Source: Pollutimonas sp. M17 (lineage in GTDB: Bacteria; Pseudomonadota; Gammaproteobacteria; Burkholderiales; Burkholderiaceae_B). Taken from it: 64,000 bases of DNA. This document shows positions 27,004-38,846 of the stretch, piece after piece. The first letter of the stretch is position 1. The number at the start of each line of letters is the position of its first letter. The translations under genes were made by a program, and so were the position numbers. The notes under the pieces were generated by a model that saw only the letters and a list, made by a program, of their open reading frames with translations, searched no databases and was not told the origin of the DNA. The stretch covers positions 3,348,001 through 3,412,000 of the forward strand of contig NZ_CP107548.1 of assembly GCF_025836975.1 (NCBI RefSeq). The letters run 5' to 3'.

Positions 27004-27834
27004 ATGAAATTCAAACACGCATTGAAAGCCACGGCCATGGTGCTGGCCCTGGGCGCCAGCTGCGCCGCTTCCGCCAACGCTCTGGATGACGTCAAGAGCC
27101 GGAATACGCTGGTCTGCGGCACGCTCGGCACCTCGGAACCCTTCAGCTTCCAGGATCCCAAGACGCGCGAAGTCGTCGGTTACGAGGTCGACCTTTGCAA
27201 AGAGATAGCGAATCACCTGGGCGTCAAGCTCGAGGTCAAGATGATCTCTGTGGCGGCGCGTATTCCCGAACTGGTCGCTGGCCGCGTCGATGTCGTGGCG
27301 GCCAACCTGGGCTGGTCTCCGGATCGCGCCAAACAAATCGATTACAGCTATGCCGACTATGTCAGTCCGCAGAAAATCCTGATCCGCAGCGCCGACGCCG
27401 GCACGCTAAAGACACCCGCCGACCTGGCGGGCAAACGGGTCAGTGCCGTCAATGGCTCGTCTTCCGAGGCCGGTGCGAAGCGGCTTATTCCTGACGTCAC
27501 GACCGTGACGTTCAAAGACCCGCCAACTTCCTACCTGGCTCTGGTGCAAAACAAGGTCTCCGGTTTTGTCGGCTCTGAACTGATGCTGCTGAAATTCAAG
27601 CAGGACTCGGATAAATCGGCCGTCAAGACGGAAATCATCGACAAGGCGCTGTTCACCGAGCCTTGGGGCATAGGCGTGCGCAAGGGTGAAAAAGAACTGT
27701 TGGCGGAAGTCAACAAGGCCATGGCTCAACTGGAAGCATCGGGGAAAGCGCAAACCATCTTCGACAAATGGTTCGGCAAGGACACGAAGTTCTACACCAA
27801 GCGCGAATTCAAGTTCGAGGAAATCAAGGGTTAG
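27004..27834 (+). CDS. Polar amino-acid ABC transporter substrate-binding protein
   Basis: A 276-residue family 3 periplasmic binding protein. The signal peptide (MKFKHALKATAMVLALGASCAASANA in two parts) is followed by LVCGTLGTSEPFSFQDPKTREVVGYEVDLCKEIANHLGVKLE. The last block is the family signature around GYEVDL. GRVDVVAANLGWSPDRAKQIDYSYAD gives the hinge and ligand contacts. The start at 27004 has GGAGAGACTC upstream; the longer frame from 26905 would bury the signal peptide. It is the first gene of a four-gene importer. The ligand is unknown, but the aminotransferase divergent from it suggests an amino acid or amine. Confidence 0.93.
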   Translation: MKFKHALKATAMVLALGASCAASANALDDVKSRNTLVCGTLGTSEPFSFQDPKTREVVGYEVDLCKEIANHLGVKLEVKMISVAARIPELVAGRVDVVAANLGWSPDRAKQIDYSYADYVSPQKILIRSADAGTLKTPADLAGKRVSAVNGSSSEAGAKRLIPDVTTVTFKDPPTSYLALVQNKVSGFVGSELMLLKFKQDSDKSAVKTEIIDKALFTEPWGIGVRKGEKELLAEVNKAMAQLEASGKAQTIFDKWFGKDTKFYTKREFKFEEIKG

Positions 27835-27858
27835 TCGGGAAAAAGGGGCGGTCGTTTC

Positions 27859-28560
27859 ATGAACTACACACTCGATTTCGGTGCGTTGCTCAGCAACGGC
27901 TACCCCGCGCTGATTCTCGGGGGTCTGATGACGACCCTCAAGATGACTGCGCTTGCCTGGCTATTGGCGTTCGGACTGGGCAGCGTGCTTGCCATACTGC
28001 GCATGCTCAACCGCCGTCCCCTTAACTATGTCATTGCGCTGTATGTGGCATTCCATCGCAATGTGCCCATGCTGGTACACATCCTGCTTTGGTACTTCGG
28101 CGTCGCGGCGCTGCTGCCCGTGGCGCTGAACGACGCCGTCAATCAGTGGGGCGGCGAGTTTCTGTTTTCCATGATTGCCATTGGGCTGGTAACGGCCGCC
28201 TATGTCGCCGAAGACTTGCGCAGTGCGATTCGAGCCATTCCGGATGGCCAAATGGAGGCGTCACGCTCGTTGGGCCTGAGCTATCTGCGTTCTATGCGCA
28301 AAGTCATTCTTCCGCAGGCCTTCACCATTGCCATTCCGCCATTGACCAATCAGACACTGCTGCTTTTCAAGAACACCAGCCTGGCCATGGCGATCGGCCT
28401 GATCGAGCTTACCGGCGCGGGACGCGAGATCGAATCGGCAACCTTCAAGACCTTTGAAGTCTATACCGTCGTCACGGCGCTTTACCTGGCTGTGTCCCTC
28501 CTGTTGATGTTAGGAGGAGCCTGCATTTCCAAACATCGCCTTGCCGCGGCCAAACGTTGA
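27859..28560 (+). CDS. Amino-acid ABC transporter permease (first)
   Basis: A 233-residue His/Glu/Gln-type permease with about five membrane helices. The N-terminal GLMTTLKMTALAWLLAFGLGSVLAI and the cytoplasmic EAA loop EASRSLGLSYLRSMRKVILPQAF, which docks on the ATPase, are clear. It lies 24 bp after the binding protein and 11 bp before the second permease. Together they should form a heterodimeric channel. Confidence 0.93.
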   Translation: MNYTLDFGALLSNGYPALILGGLMTTLKMTALAWLLAFGLGSVLAILRMLNRRPLNYVIALYVAFHRNVPMLVHILLWYFGVAALLPVALNDAVNQWGGEFLFSMIAIGLVTAAYVAEDLRSAIRAIPDGQMEASRSLGLSYLRSMRKVILPQAFTIAIPPLTNQTLLLFKNTSLAMAIGLIELTGAGREIESATFKTFEVYTVVTALYLAVSLLLMLGGACISKHRLAAAKR

Positions 28561-28571
28561 GGAGAGAAGAT

Positions 28572-29273
28572 ATGCTGGACATTCTTTCCGACAACTGGCT
28601 GCTCCTGCTGGTGGGCCAGTACCCCAACGGCGCGATGGGCGGCCTGGTGGCGACCGTCGGTCTGGCGTTGATAAGCCTGGCACTGGCATTCCCATTCGGC
28701 ATCCTGCTCGCGCTGGGCCGAATCAGCACCATTCGTATTTTCTACTGGCCCAGCACCGCCATCGTCTACATCGTCAGGGGCCTGCCGCTGCTGATGTTCA
28801 TTTTCTGGGCGTACTTTTTTGTGCCCATCATCATCAATCGACCGGTGGGCGGCGCAACGACCATGATCGCGGCGCTGGTGATCTATGAAAGCGCCTACCT
28901 GGCCGAGATCATCCGCAGCGGCATCCAGGCCCTGCCCGCAGGCCAGCTCGAAGCCGGCCGATCGCTGGGCCTGAGCTATATCCAGACCATGCGGCGCGTC
29001 ATTCTGCCGCAAGCCTTGTACAACACGCTGCCCAGCATGCTAAGCCAGTTCATTTCGACAGTGAAGGAAACCTCGTTGGGATTTGTAATCAGCGTCCATG
29101 AACTGACATTCGCCGCCGCGCAAGTCAACAACATACTGCTGACCAAGCCGTTCGAAGTATTCGGGCTGTTGGCGCTCACGTACTTCACGCTCAATTTGAT
29201 CCTCAGCGGCTTGGTGAAACTGGTTGAAAACCGCATCCAGATCAAACGCACAATGATTGTTCAGGTGACCTAG
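28572..29273 (+). CDS. Amino-acid ABC transporter permease (second)
   Basis: A 233-residue permease of the same family: GLVATVGLALISLALAFPFGILLAL, IVYIVRGLPLLMFIFWAYFF and the EAA loop EAGRSLGLSYIQTMRRVILPQALYN. Start 28572 has GGAGAGAAGAT just upstream. A TTG at 28557 in the same frame overlaps the previous stop and is less likely. Its stop codon is immediately followed by the ATP-binding gene's ATG. Confidence 0.93.
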   Translation: MLDILSDNWLLLLVGQYPNGAMGGLVATVGLALISLALAFPFGILLALGRISTIRIFYWPSTAIVYIVRGLPLLMFIFWAYFFVPIIINRPVGGATTMIAALVIYESAYLAEIIRSGIQALPAGQLEAGRSLGLSYIQTMRRVILPQALYNTLPSMLSQFISTVKETSLGFVISVHELTFAAAQVNNILLTKPFEVFGLLALTYFTLNLILSGLVKLVENRIQIKRTMIVQVT

Positions 29274-29996
29274 ATGATTCAATTCAAGAACGTAAGCAAG
29301 TGGTATGGCGACTACCTGGCCCTTGACGACATCAACGCGCAAGTCAGGCAAGGGGAAGTCATCGTTGTGTGCGGGCCCTCCGGCTCCGGCAAATCAACCC
29401 TGATCCGCACCGTGAACCGCCTCGAGCCCATTCAGAAAGGCGAGATCTACGTGGATGACACACCCGTCCACACCTGCCGTTCGATTGATGAACTGCGCAG
29501 CCACATCGGCTTTGTATTTCAGCAGTTCAACCTGTTTCCCCACATGAGCGTCCTGGACAACCTGATGATGGCGCCGGTCATGCTTGGACGAATGAACAAG
29601 AAGCAAGCGCAAGAGTCGGCGGCGACGCTGCTGGAACGGGTGGGCTTGTCTCACAAGGCCGACGCGTTTCCCGGGCAGCTTTCCGGCGGCCAGCAGCAAC
29701 GTGTCGCGATCGCACGGGCCCTGGCCATGCGGCCCCGGATCATGCTCTTCGACGAGCCCACCAGTGCGCTCGACCCGGAAATGGTGAACGAAGTGCTGCT
29801 GGTGATGAAATCCCTGGCCAAAGAGGGCATGACCATGGTTTGCGTGACGCACGAAATGAACTTCGCCCGAGATGTCGCCGATGTCGTATGGTTCATGGAC
29901 GCCGGCAAGATCGTCGAAACAGCGCAGCCCGAACAGTTCTTCACGCAGCCGGCCTCCGATCGGGCACGCAAATTCCTGTCCGACATCAGGCACTGA
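29274..29996 (+). CDS. Amino-acid ABC transporter ATP-binding protein (GlnQ/HisP type)
   Basis: A 240-residue ATPase with Walker [13 protein letters not shown] (about 34-45), Q-loop [11 protein letters not shown], signature [15 protein letters not shown], Walker [16 protein letters not shown] and switch histidine CVTHEMNFA. It matches the polar amino-acid subfamily in length and in the [11 protein letters not shown] block. It begins directly after the second permease stop. The convergent LysR gene starts its stop codon one base later (29997). Confidence 0.95.
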   Translation: MIQFKNVSKWYGDYLALDDINAQVRQGEVIVVCGPSGSGKSTLIRTVNRLEPIQKGEIYVDDTPVHTCRSIDELRSHIGFVFQQFNLFPHMSVLDNLMMAPVMLGRMNKKQAQESAATLLERVGLSHKADAFPGQLSGGQQQRVAIARALAMRPRIMLFDEPTSALDPEMVNEVLLVMKSLAKEGMTMVCVTHEMNFARDVADVVWFMDAGKIVETAQPEQFFTQPASDRARKFLSDIRH

Positions 29997-30905
29997 TCAT
30001 GACCCGACCGCCGTGCCGTAAGGGACCGCAAAATTGCAGCACTGCCGCGCCAGTTCCGCGATCTCCTGGTATAGCGCGCTGTTCATGTTCTTCAAGTACA
30101 TCGAGCAGTACTGTGACTGGGGCGTGGGCTTGGTGGTCTGGGCGACGATCAGCTTTCTTTGCTGTACCAGGCTATAAAAGTAATCCACCGGCAGGCACGA
30201 CACGCCGAAACCGGCAACCGTCAAACCCGCCATCGCCAGCAGGCTGTTGATCGTAAAAAGGTTCTGCTCCGCGCTGTGGGGCTTAAGCCATTCATCGTAA
30301 ATACCGTTAAGCCCCGACTCCTGGTCCTGGCGAATCAGGAACATCTTTGAAATTTCCTCGGGCGTGTATATCTTGTCGCCTGAAATGAGTTCGGGGCTGC
30401 CCATCCAGGCGAATTTCAACACCCCCAGCGGCTCGGCCTCCAGCAAGGGGCCGCGCAGGTCGCCATGCAGGAAAGCCATGTCTAGGCGTGCCTCAAGCAG
30501 GTTCTTATGCAGTTCCGCCGCCATGCCGATGATGGGCGTCACCGTCAGTTGCGGGAAGAATATCTTCAACTCGCGCATCAGGTCGGGCAGCCAGGTCATG
30601 GCGGTGATCTCGGTGATTCCCAGCCGAAGCGTCCCCGAGAATGTGTGATGGCCCTTGAGCCTGATCAGCATCACATCGCGCAGCGACAGCAGGCTGTCCG
30701 CCATCTCGAAGATTTCACGGCCCTTCTGGGTGATCACCGCCTTCTTCGAGGAGCGGTCAAACACCTGGATATCGAAGTCGGCTTCCAGTTCTTTGATCCG
30801 CTTCGTAATCGCCGACTGCGTCGTATTGAGCTTGTCGGCGGCCTTGGCGAACCCGCCCAGCTCCACCACCCAATAGAGCGCCTCGATCTGTTTGAACGTC
30901 AACAT
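29997..30905 (-). CDS. LysR-family transcriptional regulator
   Basis: A 302-residue regulator. The winged helix (1-60) has [38 protein letters not shown]. The effector domain begins about 90 with [21 protein letters not shown]. It is convergent with, and touches, the ABC transporter operon, so any control over it would act at a distance; control of other genes is also possible. The subgroup resembles LysR proteins tied to amino-acid or aromatic-acid catabolism, but no ligand can be named. Confidence 0.9.
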   Translation of the reverse strand: MLTFKQIEALYWVVELGGFAKAADKLNTTQSAITKRIKELEADFDIQVFDRSSKKAVITQKGREIFEMADSLLSLRDVMLIRLKGHHTFSGTLRLGITEITAMTWLPDLMRELKIFFPQLTVTPIIGMAAELHKNLLEARLDMAFLHGDLRGPLLEAEPLGVLKFAWMGSPELISGDKIYTPEEISKMFLIRQDQESGLNGIYDEWLKPHSAEQNLFTINSLLAMAGLTVAGFGVSCLPVDYFYSLVQQRKLIVAQTTKPTPQSQYCSMYLKNMNSALYQEIAELARQCCNFAVPYGTAVGS

Positions 30906-31060
30906 GGCATCACCTTGCGCTATTGATCCCTATTAAGTTTTCGGCCACCGTACTCAACCCGACACTTTAGGCTATTTGCGCAAAATTTCCATTTTTATCA
31001 GATTCCGCTCCTACACGGCCAGGCGGATCGCCGGCCACGGCATGAAACCGATACCTTCAC

Positions 31061-32416
31061 TTATGCTTTTTTTCTCCAGGCAGCTGGCGCTTCCTGCCGC
31101 GGAGTTGCGGTAGAAGCGCCATCCACCGTCGATGAAGGTTTTTTAGGCAAGGCATGGCTGGGATGTCCTGGCTCGAATGCGTCGCGGACAACGATAGGCT
31201 CGTTCAGCCAATGCGGGACCACATGCGGCTGCCCCATGAGATAGCCTTGAAGACCATGAGTTCCGGCTTCGACGGCATCCGATCGGTCTCGTTCCGATTC
31301 GATTTCCTCTGTAATGACGCAGGGGCTTAAATTGGCGCAGAGCTGGGTGAGATTACGCAAGATGCTTTGTGAGGAAGTTGCTCTATCGCTCATGACCGGG
31401 CGTAGATAAGCCATATCGATTTTGACAAAATCGGGACGAGAACGAACAACGAAATCCAGGGTGCTATAGCCAGACCCGATACCATCTATGGCTATCTTGC
31501 AGCCGAAAGATCTAAGCGCGCGAAGAATGGTTACTGCTTCCTCGTCCTGAGTAATAGCGCTGGTTTCAGTGATCTCGATGATCAATCGAGAGGCAGCTTC
31601 CGGTTGTGCTTGCAGCTCGCAAAATATCAAACGCCACCAGCAGTCGAACTTCAATGATTGCGCTGAAACCTTGCAACCAAGACGTATCCCGGGGTGCTCG
31701 GTCAACAAGGCGAAAATGGTCCAAAAGATGCTGCGGTCTATCCTGGCCATCAACTTCAAGCGCTCGAGGGCGGCAATATAGACCGTACAAGCGCTAAATC
31801 CCGAGGATGATTCGTCCGTCTGCTGGCGCAGCAGGCATTTCCAGTAAATAGTCGATTTTTTGCTTTCGGCCGATACGACGGGCTGGAAAGCAAGGACAAG
31901 CGTCCTGGAGGCCATCATAGAGAACAGACTTATCGCACGCATCATGTCCATTCTATAATATGCTTCCCACTGCCCATTTGACCCGGACGACGATTGTGCC
32001 CAGGCTTTGCTATTTAAATGAGTGGCTTCGCTAGTCCCTTTTAGGTATAGGGCTTTGGTTCTCCCGTCTATAAAAGTTGTTTCAACTCTTAGAAACGCCT
32101 GCTCTTCTGCCTGTGTGACCGGCGCAAAAGATAATAGGGCATTTATGCGTTCACAGAACGCATCTTTTTTGTACAAATAGGCATCGCTGCATTCCGCCAG
32201 ATCAATAAAGACGTATTCTTCATTAAATAGAATTGCGGTCTTCGGTATACCTATGGTTGCCAGTTGTATTGTTATAAAGGCTGTGGCATGAAGATAGAAG
32301 TCGCTGCCATATGCGGCCATAAGCTCGTTCGAGTTCACGATGCGCACTAGAACGAGCTGGCACGAAGACGCCGCAGATGCGCTACCGTTGTCGATAGCGA
32401 TCGTGCTGTAGGACAT
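31061..32416 (-). CDS. Degenerate GGDEF-EAL protein, probably catalytically inactive
   Basis: A 451-residue protein. Residues 20-150 keep the outline of a GGDEF domain, but the active loop reads FNEEYVF. Residues 175-400 form an EAL domain whose key positions are lost: the EAL motif is YWKCLLR (191-197), the NLS metal site is KVSAQS (249), and DDFG reads DGIG (311-314). EITET (281-285), VKID (331-334) and QGY (390) survive. It should not hydrolyse c-di-GMP and may bind it or a protein partner. Bordetella BvgR, a virulence repressor, is a known degenerate EAL protein. It lies 93 bp downstream of mreB on the same strand. Confidence 0.85.
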   Translation of the reverse strand: MSYSTIAIDNGSASAASSCQLVLVRIVNSNELMAAYGSDFYLHATAFITIQLATIGIPKTAILFNEEYVFIDLAECSDAYLYKKDAFCERINALLSFAPVTQAEEQAFLRVETTFIDGRTKALYLKGTSEATHLNSKAWAQSSSGSNGQWEAYYRMDMMRAISLFSMMASRTLVLAFQPVVSAESKKSTIYWKCLLRQQTDESSSGFSACTVYIAALERLKLMARIDRSIFWTIFALLTEHPGIRLGCKVSAQSLKFDCWWRLIFCELQAQPEAASRLIIEITETSAITQDEEAVTILRALRSFGCKIAIDGIGSGYSTLDFVVRSRPDFVKIDMAYLRPVMSDRATSSQSILRNLTQLCANLSPCVITEEIESERDRSDAVEAGTHGLQGYLMGQPHVVPHWLNEPIVVRDAFEPGHPSHALPKKPSSTVDGASTATPRQEAPAAWRKKA

Positions 32417-32509
32417 ACTCTTGCCTCCTAGATCGTAAAGATATTTGCCGTTGAACTTCCAGCCATCTTTTCCTATGAGCGACCGGCTCCGTCAAGCAGA
32501 CGTCTTCAC

Positions 32510-34271
<1,762 letters not shown>

Positions 34272-34480
34272 AGGCTTTTGTTTAAATAGTTTCCGGATGG
34301 ATAAGCGCTTGGGCGCTATGGGCCGCTCGAAAAATTCGGCCAAACCCGTAGCGGACGACTGCAAGAGTCGTTCAGAAGCACCAGAGCGAGCGAGGCGGGA
34401 AGGAAGCATCGTTGCGCACGCTAAAAGTGTGTCGGGCGGGTGGCCCAGCCTCAACACACTTTGCAGGTTAGATCAGGCGT

Positions 34481-37400
34481 TTAGAACCGCACTTTCACAT
34501 AAAGCGAGCCCGCATTATCGGAGTTACCCGAGCCGAACTCGCCGTTATAGCTAAGCCCCATGGCGAAGTACTCATCCAGGGCGACTTCGCCGCCAAGGCC
34601 TACGAGGAGGCTGTTCTTTGCAATCGGCGCACCAACTACCGAGAATGAACTGCCCGCCCCTTCTATGAAGCGCATCGTTCGGGTCGGCGAGCGATCCTCT
34701 CCCGCATGACGCCAACCGAGGTTGGTGCGCACCGTGAACGCCCTGGTTCCACCCGGAAAGACCAGCGCCGAACGCAGGCCCAAGGTGTAGCTCGAGAGCT
34801 TGGCCGAGGTCGCGCTTGAGCTAAGCGCAGCATCGCCGCCAGACTCGCTGAAGCTGCCCATGTGTTGGTCGAACCAGCTGATATTGACATAGGGCTCGAC
34901 GTTGTGGGTTTCGCCCCAGGGTATGACATAGCCGAGATCTCCAAACAGCTGCCAGGTCGAGCCGTGGTAGTCGGCGCTTAGCTTCTGGCCGCCACCAAGG
35001 CTGACGTGGCGGTTGGTGTCCAGGGTGTGCCGGGTATACCCTCCGCCCAGCATCAAGTTCAATTTTCCAGCGCCAACGCGCCAGCTGTTGCCCCCGTACA
35101 AGGCGAAGGTGTAGTTATTGATATTGCCTTTGGAGCTACGCGCGTTGACACTGAAGTCACCCGAGCTTATTCCGGCCGCGGCACCCAGGCGCCAGCCACC
35201 TGCAAGACCCTTGTCTACGCCCACCAACAGCCGCGTGGGTGAATAGCGCGCCGATGCGGCGTTGTCGTTACCGCCCATGTCGATGCTGGCTGCGTTGAAA
35301 CGCACCCAAAGCGGGTAATCATTGTATTTGGGCTGTGCACCTGTAGGCGTGTCGCCGACAGCCGCTATTGGCTTGCCCGGTTGCAGCTCGGCCCCCAGGT
35401 TGGCGCGCATATGGGACTGCAAAGCGGCATTCGTGGAAAGCATGTCCGAGAAGAGCAGGGATCTGGCGCTCGCATGCACCTCGCCCGAGAGCTGGTCAAA
35501 GGCTTGCGCAGGATCCGGGGAGAAGAAGGCCTCGTCGACAGTTGCGTTCGCGCCCGCCACAGAGGCCGCGCCGAAGCCTGTGGTACGCTGATTCTGGGTG
35601 AAGCCCATGGTGCTCAAGGCTTGATGGTTGACCCCCATCCGCACCGCCACTGCGTTATCCGAGTAGAGCGTGTTCATCGAAATAAGGGGATATGCGGTTC
35701 CCGCCCAGTCGGAGCTTGTGAATTGGCCATCGACTCCACCGGCTGCCGTCAAGACCGTATAGTCGTGGTTCAAACGGAAGCGGCCCTGGCCGTTCTCTTC
35801 CGAAACAACGAGCTTCGTGTTGGCGATATTGGCTGCACCGGTCACCTCGACCAGATCCGATTGGCCGGCTTTGTTGATCTCGACCTGATAGACCGTACCG
35901 GCTTGCCAGTCAATGCTGGCGGTGCTGATTGCTCCAACGGAGTTTCCAGGCTTGATAATGCCGCCATTCTTGCTGATCAGTTTTCCATCGATTTGCCAGT
36001 TTCCGCCCAGTGTTGCATCGTTGACCGTTACATCTTGGGCAGCGTGGATGCGTTGTTCGATCAACCCGCCGCTGGTGACTGCTTTGCCATCGATCGAAAG
36101 ATTGCCGATCGAACTGCCGCCTTCGAAGTTGATTTTTTGCTTCCCGCCTTCCGTCGTCACTTCGCGTACGCCAGTCATCTTGCCGTCATAAGTGGCTAAC
36201 GCACCAAGCTTTACATAGGTGCCGCCGCTGCCCGAAAGGGTCACACCAAGGTCATCGACGATATTGCCGGCCGTCACGGAGCCATCTTGCAGGTCAAGGT
36301 TGACCTTGCTGTTCCCACTGTCGCCGCTACGGTTGACTTGCAGCAATGTGCCGTTGTTTTCGACCAGCTTGGCGCCGTCGCCAACGACGATGTTTTGAGT
36401 CTGATGGCCTCGATCCAGGTTCGATACAAAGCTGGCGCCCGTTGTGCTTATCGTACTGTGGGTCAGATATACATTGGCGCTGTTCTCCAGCTTGATGCCG
36501 GCCGATTGCTTGCCAGTGGCGGTCAAGTCGCTTCCGCTGATATGAAGCTCGGAAACTTCACGATTGCGCCGGGATTTTTCAGACGTCACAACAGCCACGG
36601 CGGATCCCTTGCCCTCTACATTCACCGTGCTGTTGTTCAGAATAACCTTGCCGCCATCCTGAGACACCACAGCATGGCTGCCCCGGCCAGTTGCGCTGAC
36701 AGTGGAATCCTCTACCGAGACTTCACTACGTTTTCCGTTTGCCTTGACAGCCACGGCGTTGTTGCCGGTTGCCGACACAGTGGAATCGTTCACTTCAACC
36801 TGCGAGGACGAAACATGCCTGTTTCTACCATGCTTGCCGCTCCTGTCCTCCTGTTGGGCGAGCACCGCTATGGAGCTCGACCCGGAAGAGCTGATCTGCG
36901 CTCTTTCGATCTGTATGTCTCCACCTGCGGCCAGGGCGCCCACGCTTTTATCACCAAGGGCTGCAACCTCGCCACCTATCAGAATGACTTCGGCGCCACG
37001 GGTTGCGGCTACACCCACCGCGGGTTTAGAGGCGGAATGCGATCTATGTGTTTTTTCGCCGCTGCCGGCGACGATCTCGCTGCCGATACTGATAACGGAA
37101 GTGCCTTTGCCATCCGCCTGCACACCCACGCTCTTGGCATTCAGACGAGAGCCCAGCAGATAGGCCCGGCCAGCGTCCTGCACATCGACAGCGACCCCGC
37201 TCCTGCCATTGGCGGTCAAATCAGCGTCAATCACCGCCGCAACGCTACCACGATCCTCAACCGATAAGGCAACGCCATTCGAACCGGTAGCGGCAATGGA
37301 ACCGCCTATGACACCGACGCGAGCGCCCTTGTTGACGGCAATGCCCTTATCTCTTCCCTGAACCTCGCTGTTGATCAAAAGAGCGCGTGCGCCTTTGCTC

Positions 37401-38587
37401 ACTTGCACGCCGGTGGAATCATCCCCGGTGGCTTCGATGGTTGTGCCAACAACGGACAGCGAGGAATCATTGCCGCTGACGGACGCACCCGTTGCTCGAT
37501 CCCCATAGGCTTGAACGTCACTGCCAATGAGTTGCGCTTTTCCTTTGCTCCGAACTTCAACCCCAAGTCCCTTTGCCATGACCGTCGAATTGGCAATCAG
37601 AGCTTGGGCGCCGTCTTCGACAAGGATCGCCCGGCCATTGCGGCCACTGCTTTTCAAGCTGGAGCCCAAGACGATGGCTTGACTGCCCCTTCCATCGACG
37701 TTCAGCGCCACTCCATTGTTCCCGCTCGCTGATACCTTGCTGCCCACCAGGAACGCCTTGCCGCCGTCTTCCACATCCAGCCCGATAGCGTTATTGCCTT
37801 TGGTAGAAACGTCGACGGACTTGCCGATCACCACTGAGCGCTTGCTGGATACGCTTACTCCATTTGCAGAATGCCCACGTGTTTGCACACTGGACTTGTC
37901 AATGGTGGCAAGCCCTCCTTTGCTCACGCTGACCCCATCGGCGCCATCGCCACGAGTGGATATGCGAGTCCTGTCGACAATGGCAGTGGAACCATGGCCG
38001 GACACCTTTATGCCGTCGGAGTATCGGCCATCGCTCGTGATTTCCGCCCTGCGTAGAGTAACCTCCCCGCCATCGAGCGCCTGGACGACATCGCTTCGCG
38101 AGCCCCGGGTGCGCAGCTCGGTGCCATCGACATGAATTTTTCCGCCCTGCTTATTGGCCTGCAAAGCCGGCGAGTTGGCATTATTGGTCGTAATTTTACC
38201 GTTCTCGAGCGTCACAATACTGTCGCGGCGATGATGTCCGCGATCACGGTCCCCAGTGGCGCTGACAGCAGGGCCTTGCCCGTATTTGTGGCCGCTGGCC
38301 TCGATATCGGCGCCCTTCAGCTTGATCTTGCCCCCGCTGTTCGCGTTGACGAGGTTGCCCGCCTGGCCTTGTATGCTGGTCTTGAATCCGCTGATTTCAC
38401 CGCCACGCTTGGCCTCGAGGTACTTATAGGAAGTACCGTGCTTGAGCTTGACATCGTCCTTACCGCTGGCCACCACGACTTTGTTCGGGCCCGGGCCTGC
38501 GGCATATGCTGGGGAAAACACGACTAGCAATGCCGCTGTGAGCGCCGAGAGGGCGATTGCGGGTCTGGATATATTGAGGCCTGACAT
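34481..38587 (-). CDS. Type Va autotransporter with beta-helical passenger
   Basis: A 1368-residue secreted protein. The signal peptide ends at SPAYAAGPG (about 30). The passenger (about 31-1030) is built of roughly 20-25-residue repeats such as SxVxASGNNGVALNVDGRG and DSTVSATGNNAVAV, the pattern of a right-handed parallel beta-helix. RGD occurs near residue 212. A pertactin-like stretch (IIKPGNSVGAISTASIDW) leads to a 12-strand barrel (about 1090-1368) ending SLYVKVRF, the Bam signal. It probably acts as an adhesin; no protease triad is visible. The ATG at 38587 has GGGAG upstream. It may be cotranscribed with the SLATT, mreB and EAL genes after a 209-bp gap. Confidence 0.92.
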   Translation of the reverse strand: MSGLNISRPAIALSALTAALLVVFSPAYAAGPGPNKVVVASGKDDVKLKHGTSYKYLEAKRGGEISGFKTSIQGQAGNLVNANSGGKIKLKGADIEASGHKYGQGPAVSATGDRDRGHHRRDSIVTLENGKITTNNANSPALQANKQGGKIHVDGTELRTRGSRSDVVQALDGGEVTLRRAEITSDGRYSDGIKVSGHGSTAIVDRTRISTRGDGADGVSVSKGGLATIDKSSVQTRGHSANGVSVSSKRSVVIGKSVDVSTKGNNAIGLDVEDGGKAFLVGSKVSASGNNGVALNVDGRGSQAIVLGSSLKSSGRNGRAILVEDGAQALIANSTVMAKGLGVEVRSKGKAQLIGSDVQAYGDRATGASVSGNDSSLSVVGTTIEATGDDSTGVQVSKGARALLINSEVQGRDKGIAVNKGARVGVIGGSIAATGSNGVALSVEDRGSVAAVIDADLTANGRSGVAVDVQDAGRAYLLGSRLNAKSVGVQADGKGTSVISIGSEIVAGSGEKTHRSHSASKPAVGVAATRGAEVILIGGEVAALGDKSVGALAAGGDIQIERAQISSSGSSSIAVLAQQEDRSGKHGRNRHVSSSQVEVNDSTVSATGNNAVAVKANGKRSEVSVEDSTVSATGRGSHAVVSQDGGKVILNNSTVNVEGKGSAVAVVTSEKSRRNREVSELHISGSDLTATGKQSAGIKLENSANVYLTHSTISTTGASFVSNLDRGHQTQNIVVGDGAKLVENNGTLLQVNRSGDSGNSKVNLDLQDGSVTAGNIVDDLGVTLSGSGGTYVKLGALATYDGKMTGVREVTTEGGKQKINFEGGSSIGNLSIDGKAVTSGGLIEQRIHAAQDVTVNDATLGGNWQIDGKLISKNGGIIKPGNSVGAISTASIDWQAGTVYQVEINKAGQSDLVEVTGAANIANTKLVVSEENGQGRFRLNHDYTVLTAAGGVDGQFTSSDWAGTAYPLISMNTLYSDNAVAVRMGVNHQALSTMGFTQNQRTTGFGAASVAGANATVDEAFFSPDPAQAFDQLSGEVHASARSLLFSDMLSTNAALQSHMRANLGAELQPGKPIAAVGDTPTGAQPKYNDYPLWVRFNAASIDMGGNDNAASARYSPTRLLVGVDKGLAGGWRLGAAAGISSGDFSVNARSSKGNINNYTFALYGGNSWRVGAGKLNLMLGGGYTRHTLDTNRHVSLGGGQKLSADYHGSTWQLFGDLGYVIPWGETHNVEPYVNISWFDQHMGSFSESGGDAALSSSATSAKLSSYTLGLRSALVFPGGTRAFTVRTNLGWRHAGEDRSPTRTMRFIEGAGSSFSVVGAPIAKNSLLVGLGGEVALDEYFAMGLSYNGEFGSGNSDNAGSLYVKVRF

Positions 38588-38635
38588 CAAGAACTCCCCT
38601 GTGCTTACGCACGTTTTGGTTTTTTAATCAACGAT

Positions 38636-38642
38636 TGTGTTT
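38636..38642. promoter_or_regulatory. Half-site TGTGTTT upstream of the autotransporter
   Basis: TGTGTTT followed by AAA lies 49 bp before the autotransporter start. It equals one arm of the palindromes found at 40315 and 41606 but has no matching left arm. It may be a weak site for the same regulator. Confidence 0.3.
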
Positions 38643-38743
38643 AAAATGGCAACAGCGTAGGTTAAATACTTAAATTTATTCTTTTAAATCAATATATTGT
38701 TTCAACAATCTTGATTCATCCTGTTGCAGTCCATTTAAATTAT

Positions 38744-38759
38744 ATACACAAGTGTGTTA
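38744..38759. promoter_or_regulatory. Palindromic site A (ACACA-AG-TGTGT) in the divergent promoter
   Basis: ATACACA, AG, TGTGTTA: the inner ten bases are exactly symmetrical. It lies between the autotransporter (start 38587) and the regulator gene (start near 38847). The same core with a 2-bp spacer occurs at 40315-40330 and 41606-41621, which suggests a common DNA-binding protein. Confidence 0.55.
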
Positions 38760-38846
38760 AAACGGGAGGATGTTGCACGTCAACCACGGGACAGTGGGGA
38801 ACAGAATGACAAGGCTATTCAAACTGCTTGCGAAACGAACTCTTCA

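Noticed and set aside
35381-36199. 272-codon open frame on the plus strand
   Set aside because: It is antisense to the autotransporter barrel and linker; no ribosome site or protein motifs.
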